DNA of 64,000 nucleotides from Rhodococcus ruber (lineage in GTDB: Bacteria; Actinomycetota; Actinomycetes; Mycobacteriales; Mycobacteriaceae), in assembly GCF_027270735.1 (NCBI RefSeq), contig NZ_JAPWIJ010000003.1:528124-592123 (forward strand), read 5' to 3'. Made by a program: the position numbers and the translations under genes. Positions 57,782 through 64,000 of the stretch are shown piece after piece. A model generated the notes under the pieces. That model was given only the letters and a program-made list of their open reading frames with translations. It had not been told where the DNA came from and made no database searches. Each line of letters begins with the position of its first letter. The first letter of the stretch is position 1.

Positions 57782-59239
57782 ATGATCATCACCGCCATGG
57801 GCAGCTGGAATCCTGCCCCGGGCCGTCTGCTCGAGTGGCACCCGTCACCGGCCGCCCAGGCCAGAGCTGCAACGGCACCGGTCGATTCGACCCCGCCGTC
57901 GTTCCTGCAGGAAGACCATCTGAAGGCAGCGTGGGCAGCGCGGCAGCGCAATGATGTTCATACCGCGTACACCGGGGTGGCGACCGAGATCGACGGCGAT
58001 GTGGACACCGCTGCGATGAGCCGCGCTCTGGCGGCCTACGTCCTGCGTCACGAGGGCCTCCGATGCTGGTTCGAGGTGGAGAGCACCGGTGTCGTGCGCC
58101 ACCTCGCGGAACCCGAGGTCGCCGAATTCGAGGTACTGGACGCCGGCGAGTCCACGAACGACGATGGATTCCAACGCTATGTGCGGCAGCGCTTCTCGAC
58201 CGAAGCAACCGCAGATGTCTGGCCCGGATTCGTCATCGGCGTCGTGTCGAGGCCCGGGAGCTTCACGTTGTACTACGGCGCGGACCACGCGTTCACCGAT
58301 GGTGGTTCGCAGGCATTGGTCATCAGCGAACTCGCCGATCTGTATGCGCTCGAGATCGGCGGCCGGGCACCGAAGCCGGCAGACGCGGGCAGCCACCTCG
58401 CCTACGCCGCAGACGAGCGAGCGCGAGCAGCGACATACGGGCCCGACTCTCCCGAAATCGCTGCGTGGCGAGAGATTTTCGTCCGGCACGACGGATTGAT
58501 GCCACGATTCCCACTCGATCTGGGACTCGCGCCAGGGGAACGAGCCCCGGTCCGAATCGTCGAACGCCATCTGTTGGACGCAGGCGAGGTGGCGGCGTTC
58601 GACGCCGCATGCAAGGCCGCCGGGGCCCGGATGAGCAGCGGCATATTCGCCGCCGTCGGGATCACCGATTTCGAGTTGGCAGGCACTGCAGAGTATTTCG
58701 GGATCACGGTGCTGAGCACCCGCCACCACGGCGACTACGGCCAATCTCAGGGTTGGTTCGTCAATTTCGCGCCGGTTGCGTTCGAGGTGGCGGGCAAGGG
58801 AAATTTCTCCGATGTCGCACCACTGGCTCACTCGGGCTTCGAGCGCGCCAAGCAGATCGCGGAGGCACCCGTGCACGCCGTACTGGGCGCACTCGCCGCG
58901 GACGGAACCTTGGGCAGCGAGCTCGCCGTCAGCCCGAACATGCTCTCCTACATCGACTTTCGATGGTTCCCTGGAGTGGGACGGGACGCGGACACGCGAG
59001 CGAAGCATTTCACCGGCGAAGGCTCGACATCGAACGCATCGATGTGGATCAACCGAGACAGTGAGCACCTGTATCTGGTAGCGCAGACCCCCGATACCGA
59101 TACCGCCGCCGCGTCGGTACAGCGCTACCACACACATTTGGCGCACGTGCTCGAAACCATTGCACGCGAAGGTGATTACGCGCTCTCTCTCGACCATCTC
59201 GTTCAGGAGCCGGCCGGTGCAGGTCACCTCGATCACTGA
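57782..59239 (+). CDS. PapA-like condensation-domain acyltransferase 2
   Basis: A 485-residue protein whose N terminus (GSWNPAPGRLLEWHPSPAAQARA) resembles mycobacterial PapA1/PapA3. RHEGLRCWFE is at about 89-98 and DHAFTDG at 168-174, with DG kept and the first histidine replaced by D. LSYIDFRWFPG lies in the C-terminal half. PapA3-like enzymes acylate trehalose in polyacyltrehalose and sulfolipid synthesis. AAAGGA lies 10 nt before the ATG. Its last 23 nt overlap the next gene, so the two are coupled. Confidence 0.85.
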   Translation: MIITAMGSWNPAPGRLLEWHPSPAAQARAATAPVDSTPPSFLQEDHLKAAWAARQRNDVHTAYTGVATEIDGDVDTAAMSRALAAYVLRHEGLRCWFEVESTGVVRHLAEPEVAEFEVLDAGESTNDDGFQRYVRQRFSTEATADVWPGFVIGVVSRPGSFTLYYGADHAFTDGGSQALVISELADLYALEIGGRAPKPADAGSHLAYAADERARAATYGPDSPEIAAWREIFVRHDGLMPRFPLDLGLAPGERAPVRIVERHLLDAGEVAAFDAACKAAGARMSSGIFAAVGITDFELAGTAEYFGITVLSTRHHGDYGQSQGWFVNFAPVAFEVAGKGNFSDVAPLAHSGFERAKQIAEAPVHAVLGALAADGTLGSELAVSPNMLSYIDFRWFPGVGRDADTRAKHFTGEGSTSNASMWINRDSEHLYLVAQTPDTDTAAASVQRYHTHLAHVLETIAREGDYALSLDHLVQEPAGAGHLDH

Positions 59240-60590
59240 GTACGCCCCTCGGGCAGGTGCCCTGGTGGAGTTCTCCGCACGCGTCGTCGGCGTTCCGGAG
59301 CCGTCGTCGATTCCGCCGTCGTTCAACCAGCGTTTTCACCTGGGTGACCTCGGCGAGGCCGAACGCGTGTGGATCGCCGGAGCGTTCGACGTACCGGGCA
59401 GGCTCGACATCGAAGCGCTCGGGTGGGCGTTCGGGTACCTGATCGACCGCCACGACACGCTGCGAAGCTCGTTCGTTTCCACGACAACCGGTATCGAGCG
59501 GGTGCTCTACGGGCCAGGTGCGATCGAGATGAAACAATCCATCCGATCCGCCTTCTCCTCGACACCCACGCTCCGCGACCACCTCCGGACCTCACTCGAA
59601 GTGCACTGCGATGCACGACGATTCCCGTCGTACACCTGTTTCGGAATCGATCGACCGGATACGTCGACTGTGTTGTGCGCATTCGACCACGCCAACGTCG
59701 ACGCCATGTCGATAGCAGTCGTCGTCGACGAGATTCACACCCTGTACGACGCCTACCGCCGCTGCCCCTCGAGCCCGAAGGTCGATCTACCTCCGGTCGG
59801 TGGTTTCGTCGAGTACTGCCGTATCGAATCCACCGAGCCACTGGTGAACCCCGCGGACGAACGAATGACGCAGTGGTCGAACTTTCTCCTCGAGTGCGGC
59901 GGCACCACACCGAGGTTCCCGTTCGATCTCGGAGTTGCGGAGGGTGAAACAGCCGCGCAGGCCACAACGGTGAATACACTGCTCGACGCCTCGCAGACAC
60001 TCGACTTCGAGTACCTCTGCGCACGATCCGGTGCCGGGATGTTCGCAGGAGTCGTCGCTGCGATCGCGCAGGCCGTTGCCTGCATCGGTGGGCCGGACCA
60101 CGTGCCCTTCCTGTTTCCACTGCACACCCGACACCGTCCGCAGTTCTCGCGTGCACTCGGGTGGTTCACCACCAACGCCCCGATGACCGTGCCCGTCCGA
60201 GAAGACTTACCCGACACCATCCGCGCCGCCCACAGCGCGTTTCGCGCGGCTCTCCCGCTCAGCACCGTTCCGATCCCGCAGGTGCTGGCCAACCTCGGGG
60301 ACGCATTCACGCTGTCGCGGCAGGACGTGTTCATGGTGTCGTACATCGACTACACCAAAGTCGAGGGACACGAGCGGTTCGACGAGTCCGACGCGCATCA
60401 CATCAGCAATGCCACCGTGGCCGACGATGCCCAGTTCTGGATCTCCCGCACCCGATCGGGCTTGGCATTGCGATCGCGTTTCCCCGATACCGCAGTGGCG
60501 CGCTCGGTGATGACCGCGTTCGTCGACGAGCTCGGCACTCTGATGCGTGCGTCCACCTCGAACGCAGACCTCGGTGCGCTGACGAACTGA
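59217..60590 (+). CDS. PapA-like condensation-domain acyltransferase 3
   Basis: The 457-residue protein has [10 protein letters not shown] near 79-88, DHANVDA at 157-163 and [11 protein letters not shown]. It lacks both the first histidine and the glycine of HHxxxDG. GTG 59217 is chosen because AGGAG lies 7 nt upstream; this makes it overlap the preceding gene by 23 nt. A TTG further upstream would lack a ribosome-binding site. Either it acylates a different position or it has a non-catalytic role. Confidence 0.82.
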   Translation: MQVTSITEYAPRAGALVEFSARVVGVPEPSSIPPSFNQRFHLGDLGEAERVWIAGAFDVPGRLDIEALGWAFGYLIDRHDTLRSSFVSTTTGIERVLYGPGAIEMKQSIRSAFSSTPTLRDHLRTSLEVHCDARRFPSYTCFGIDRPDTSTVLCAFDHANVDAMSIAVVVDEIHTLYDAYRRCPSSPKVDLPPVGGFVEYCRIESTEPLVNPADERMTQWSNFLLECGGTTPRFPFDLGVAEGETAAQATTVNTLLDASQTLDFEYLCARSGAGMFAGVVAAIAQAVACIGGPDHVPFLFPLHTRHRPQFSRALGWFTTNAPMTVPVREDLPDTIRAAHSAFRAALPLSTVPIPQVLANLGDAFTLSRQDVFMVSYIDYTKVEGHERFDESDAHHISNATVADDAQFWISRTRSGLALRSRFPDTAVARSVMTAFVDELGTLMRASTSNADLGALTN

Positions 60591-60712
60591 CCGCACTCCG
60601 ATCAGCAGGCTCCGCTCGCACATCTCGGCGGCGATACCGCATAGGATCGACTGTGCAGACCGCTCACCCCCGGGCGGGCCGCCAGACGAATATCTTCCGT
60701 AGGAGCCGATAC

Positions 60713-61609
60713 GTGCCTGTACCAACCGATTCCAACGCAACGTACGCCGACTATGCGCATCCGGATCGACTCGTATCGAACGAATGGCTCTCCGCCCATC
60801 TCGGTACCCCGGGCCTTCGCGTCGTCGAATCCGATGAGGACGTGTTGCTCTACGACGTCGGCCACATCCCCGGTGCGGTCAAGATCGACTGGCATCTGGA
60901 CCTCAACGACCCGGTCACCCGCGACTACATCGATGGCGAGCAGTTCGCGAAACTGATGAGCCGCAAAGGCATTTCGCGAGACGACACCATTGTCGTCTAC
61001 GGCGACAAGAGCAACTGGTGGGCCGCCTACGCACTGTGGGTGTTCACGCTGTTCGGTCATCAGGACGTGCGTCTGCTCGACGGTGGGCGCGACGCCTGGC
61101 TGTCCGAGAATCGTGACACCACTCTCGACGTGCCCGAGTTCCCGGAAACCGATTATCCGGTGATCGAACGCAACGACGCACCCATTCGCGCATTCGCGTC
61201 CGATGTGCTCGGCTCACTCGGCACGGTGCCGCTGATCGACGTGCGCTCCCCCGCCGAGTACACCGGCGAACGCACCCACATGCCCGATTACCCGGAAGAA
61301 GGTGCACTGCGCGGCGGGCACATTCCCACTGCCGTCAGCATCCCCTGGGCCAAAGCGGCGGCGCCGGATGGACGCTTCCGCTCGCGCAAGGAATTGGACG
61401 AGATCTACTCCGGCACCTCGGCAACCGACGATGTGATCGCGTACTGCCGCATCGGTGAGAGGTCCAGCCACACCTGGTTCGTTCTGACCCATCTGCTGGG
61501 TTACGAGTCGGTCCGCAACTACGACGGCTCGTGGACCGAATGGGGCAACGCCGTTCGGGTGCCGATCGCCAAGGGCGAGGAGCCCGGATCGGCACCGGCC
61601 ACTCGATGA
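60713..61609 (+). CDS. sseA: Thiosulfate/3-mercaptopyruvate sulfurtransferase SseA
   Basis: The 298-residue tandem-rhodanese protein has an inactive first domain ([22 protein letters not shown]) and an active second one with [17 protein letters not shown], catalytic Cys245. It moves sulfane sulfur from thiosulfate or mercaptopyruvate to acceptors. AGGAG lies 7 nt before GTG 60713. It resumes the M. tuberculosis order (Rv3283) after the island, and its stop overlaps sufE by 4 nt. Confidence 0.94.
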   Translation: MPVPTDSNATYADYAHPDRLVSNEWLSAHLGTPGLRVVESDEDVLLYDVGHIPGAVKIDWHLDLNDPVTRDYIDGEQFAKLMSRKGISRDDTIVVYGDKSNWWAAYALWVFTLFGHQDVRLLDGGRDAWLSENRDTTLDVPEFPETDYPVIERNDAPIRAFASDVLGSLGTVPLIDVRSPAEYTGERTHMPDYPEEGALRGGHIPTAVSIPWAKAAAPDGRFRSRKELDEIYSGTSATDDVIAYCRIGERSSHTWFVLTHLLGYESVRNYDGSWTEWGNAVRVPIAKGEEPGSAPATR

Positions 61610-62019
61610 GCGCGCTTCCGGAATCACTCGCCGAGATAGTCGAGGACTTCGCCGCGGTGGAGGGACAGGACAAGCTGCAGCTGCTGCTGGAGTTCAGTCG
61701 AGAACTCCCTCCCCTGCCGGAGCACCTGGCTCAGGATGCGATGGAGCCGGTACCGGAATGCCAGTCGCCGCTGTTCCTGTCGGTCGATGCCGGCGACCCT
61801 GCGCAGGTTCGTCTGTACTTCAGCGCCCCGCCCGAAGCCCCGACGACCCGCGGGTTCGCCTCGATCCTCGCGCAGGGGCTCGACGGTCTCAGCGCTGAGC
61901 AGATTCTCGATGTACCGGACGACTTCTACTCGGCTCTCGGGCTGAGCGACGCGGTCAGCCCGTTGCGGCTGCGCGGGATGTCGGCGATGTTGGCTCGGAT
62001 CAAGCGACACCTGCGCTGA
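61606..62019 (+). CDS. sufE: SufE-family sulfur acceptor protein
   Basis: The 137-residue protein has the SufE core [18 protein letters not shown], the [12 protein letters not shown] loop with sulfur-accepting Cys52, and the [17 protein letters not shown] helix. It normally takes sulfur from a SufS-type cysteine desulfurase for iron-sulfur assembly. ATG 61606 overlaps the sseA stop (ATGA), so sulfurtransferase and SufE are made together, as in Rv3283-Rv3284. Confidence 0.93.
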   Translation: MSALPESLAEIVEDFAAVEGQDKLQLLLEFSRELPPLPEHLAQDAMEPVPECQSPLFLSVDAGDPAQVRLYFSAPPEAPTTRGFASILAQGLDGLSAEQILDVPDDFYSALGLSDAVSPLRLRGMSAMLARIKRHLR

Positions 62020-62050
62020 CTGCGCACACCGCTGTCGTCTTGATCGATAC

Positions 62051-62060
62051 ATCACGTGAT
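62051..62060. promoter_or_regulatory. Palindrome in the promoter of PapA-like gene 4
   Basis: ATCACGTGAT is a perfect 10-bp palindrome, 3 nt before a TAGACT -10 element (62064-62069), placed where a repressor could act on the gene at 62142. Confidence 0.4.
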
Positions 62061-62141
62061 CGGTAGACTCATCGAACGAGCGTCGATGCTCTATTCACCC
62101 TCACCCCCGATGTGGTCGAACGAAGGCTGGTTGCTGCCGAC

Positions 62142-63611
62142 ATGGAGTTCACGGAGTTAGCGGACTACGCGGTTCCCGCAGGCACGCTCACCGAGTGGAT
62201 ACCCAGCGTCGGCCCGCAGGCCCGCACTCCTGAGGCCGCGGGGTGGCGTCCGGACACTCGACCGACGTCCTACGTCCACGAGGCGCACCTTCGTACGAGT
62301 CTGAGCAGTCCCCGTCGTGGCCGAGAATCGTGGCTCGGTGCGGCCTTCGAGGTCGCGGGCCCCCTGAACAAGCTCGCATTCCGGCAAGCGGTCCTGAACT
62401 GGATCGACCGGCACGAAGCCATGCGGTCGAGTGCGTCGATCGACGAGACGACGGGCGAGATGTCGCGGGTGACCGCCGCGGAGGGAGCCATCGACATCTG
62501 GCAGGTGGAGCAGGAGCGATGCAGCCAGTCGAGTGAAGTCTTCGAGCACCTGCAATATCTGTTCGACGAGTTCACCTCACCGCTGATCTGGCCCGCGTAC
62601 GCCTTCGTCACTCTCGAACCGCTCGACGACACACGTCCGATCACCGTGTTCTTCGCGGCCGATCATTCGATCATCGACGGTCTGTCCACGGTTCTCGTCG
62701 CGCACGAGATCGCCGAGCTGTACGGAGAGGGACTGGGTGGCCCGGCTGCCGCTCTGTTCGAGGCCGGCAGTTACCTCGATTTCGGTTCCTCCGAACGCGA
62801 GCGTCACGCCGAGCTCGAGCATTCTCACGATGCGGTGAGAATGTGGCGGGACTTCCTCGTCGACGGCGACGGCGAATTACCTGCGTTTCCACTCGACATC
62901 GGCGATCCGAGCCCGGAGGACGTGCCGCAGGGCGGTCTGTCCGCGTGGGTGCTCGACGCCGAGCAGGCCGACTCGTTCTCCACGGCCTGCCGTAAGACAG
63001 GACACAGCCTGTTCGCCGGACTGCTCGCGGTCCTGGCCATCACCGGTGCCGAGCTGGGCGGCGGTACTCGCTTCCGCACGGTTACTCCGGTGCACACCCG
63101 CGACGAACCTCAGTGGGCATCCGCGCTGGGATGGTTCGTCGGATTGTGCCCCATCTCCTTCGACATCGACGATGACGATTCGTTCGGTTCGGTGATCGCA
63201 GCCGCCTCGGCGGAGGTGAAGAAGACCAAACCCATCGCCCGCGTTCCTCTCGATCGGGTGTTCACCACTCTCGGCTACTCCGCCCGCCCACGTTTCGTCG
63301 TCTCGTTCATGGACGTGAGGTTTGCGCCTGCGGCCGAGCACTGGCCGGACTGGAATGCCCGTGCGCTGCGCAGCAAGCAGTACCAACACGACGTGTACGT
63401 GTGGATCAACCGCACCCCGCAGGGGATCAACATCGCCGCGCGGTACCCCAACACCGAACAGGCGACGGCACGGGTTCACGAGTACGTCGGTGCTCTGCGC
63501 AGGCTGCTGACAGAAGTTGCGGACACCGGGACCGCCAGAATCCCCGGCACCGCCCCCGAACCGTTCCGTGACGACCACATCGACAGCGGTCGGATCGCTA
63601 CCAGTCAGTAG
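62142..63611 (+). CDS. PapA-like condensation-domain acyltransferase 4
   Basis: A 489-residue paralogue of PapA-like 1; both begin ME(F/Y)TELADY. RHEAMRSSAS lies at 90-99, DHSIIDG at 174-180 (DG kept), TPVHTRDEPQWASALGWFVG in the middle and VVSFMDVRFAP near the C terminus. ATG 62142 is chosen by that alignment, although the frame is open from 62112. It stands alone between sufE and accA3, apart from its relatives, so it has probably moved or been left behind from the main cluster. A TAGACT -10 precedes it. Confidence 0.83.
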   Translation: MEFTELADYAVPAGTLTEWIPSVGPQARTPEAAGWRPDTRPTSYVHEAHLRTSLSSPRRGRESWLGAAFEVAGPLNKLAFRQAVLNWIDRHEAMRSSASIDETTGEMSRVTAAEGAIDIWQVEQERCSQSSEVFEHLQYLFDEFTSPLIWPAYAFVTLEPLDDTRPITVFFAADHSIIDGLSTVLVAHEIAELYGEGLGGPAAALFEAGSYLDFGSSERERHAELEHSHDAVRMWRDFLVDGDGELPAFPLDIGDPSPEDVPQGGLSAWVLDAEQADSFSTACRKTGHSLFAGLLAVLAITGAELGGGTRFRTVTPVHTRDEPQWASALGWFVGLCPISFDIDDDDSFGSVIAAASAEVKKTKPIARVPLDRVFTTLGYSARPRFVVSFMDVRFAPAAEHWPDWNARALRSKQYQHDVYVWINRTPQGINIAARYPNTEQATARVHEYVGALRRLLTEVADTGTARIPGTAPEPFRDDHIDSGRIATSQ

Positions 63612-63669
63612 CCCGTGTCCACTCGGCGTGGCGGTGCAGTCCGATTACAGCGATGACAGGGCCGGTGCT

Positions 63670-63675
63670 TAGACT
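63670..63675 (+). promoter_or_regulatory. -10 element upstream of accA3
   Basis: TAGACT, 45 nt before the accA3 GTG, would give a leader of about 40 nt that includes the AGGAGG site. Confidence 0.45.
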
Positions 63676-63720
63676 CCGTCGTGACGTTCGCAACGATGAA
63701 ACAGATCCGTAGGAGGCTCA

Positions 63721-64000
63721 GTGCCCAGCCATGCCAGTGCTCAGATCACCAAGGTTCTTGTTGCCAATCGTGGTGAGATCGCGGTGCGGGTGATCCGGGC
63801 GGCTGCTGATGCCGGGTTGGCCAGTGTCGCTGTCTACGCCGAGCCCGATGCCGATGCCCCGTTCGTACGGTTGGCCGACGAAGCATTCGCCCTCGGTGGG
63901 CAGTCCTCGGCGGAGTCGTATTTGGTGATCGACAAAATTTTGGACGCCGCCGCCAAGTCCGGAGCCGACGCCATCCACCCCGGCTACGGATTCCTCTCCG
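63721..64000 (+). CDS. accA3: Acyl-CoA carboxylase alpha subunit AccA3 (N-terminal part)
   Basis: The first 93 codons of a biotin carboxylase-biotin carrier subunit are present and run off the window. [20 protein letters not shown] and the [12 protein letters not shown] segment are diagnostic of the biotin-carboxylase N-terminal domain. AccA3 serves AccD5 and other beta subunits, and is a substrate of BirA. GTG 63721 has AGGAGG 4 nt upstream. It corresponds to Rv3285. Confidence 0.95.
   Translation, partial: MPSHASAQITKVLVANRGEIAVRVIRAAADAGLASVAVYAEPDADAPFVRLADEAFALGGQSSAESYLVIDKILDAAAKSGADAIHPGYGFLS

Overview
The window is high-GC actinobacterial DNA from a mycolic-acid bacterium, most likely Rhodococcus/Rhodococcoides or a close Nocardiaceae relative. 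From memory of the M. tuberculosis genome, gene order follows the block from whiB1 (Rv3219) to accA3 (Rv3285) almost gene for gene. I saw no tRNA, rRNA, CRISPR array, insertion sequence or prophage. The species cannot be fixed from the sequence alone.

Layout. 1-6.3 kb: the end of whiB1, the PdtaS sensor kinase, a biotinyl-domain protein, the 24-residue ribosomal protein bL37, the thiol-stress pair sigH-rshA with a clear autoregulatory promoter, a YbaK deacylase, aroA and rsgA. 6.3-10.3 kb: two DesA3-type acyl-CoA desaturases and their ferredoxin-reductase partner, each preceded by the same operator-like sequence. 10.3-18 kb: a DUF6912 protein, a Tgs3-like WS/DGAT protein, an Rv3235-family protein, secA, hpf and comF. 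18-24.3 kb: ahcY-tmk-mtrA-mtrB-lpqB-comF, a tightly packed minus-strand operon. 24.3-31.8 kb: an alkB without rubredoxin genes, an amino-acid permease and the mannose-phosphate genes manA, SIS-domain gene and manB. 31.8-41.9 kb: whiB2, fbiA-fbiB (coenzyme F420), a Nudix gene, rmlD-wbbL-manC (rhamnose and mannose activation), an LCP ligase and a TIGR03089 protein. 41.9-51 kb: purK-purE with a small HExxH protein, gtrA, a two-component system, a PH-domain protein, birA, and accD5-accE5-maf.

51-63.6 kb is the lineage-specific part. Between maf and accA3, where M. tuberculosis has only sseA and sufE, there are two paralogous SHxxxDG acyltransferase-like proteins flanking a GT1 glycosyltransferase, a flavodoxin, and four PapA-like condensation-domain proteins. 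No polyketide synthase is present. The best reading is an assembly locus for an acylated glycolipid, placed between acyl-CoA carboxylase subunits. sseA, sufE and the start of accA3 complete the window.

Recurrent theme: at least eleven genes have a TAnnnT hexamer 6-8 nt before an ATG or GTG, the layout of leaderless mRNAs. This was used to choose several starts. Orthology and Rv numbers are from memory and were not searched.
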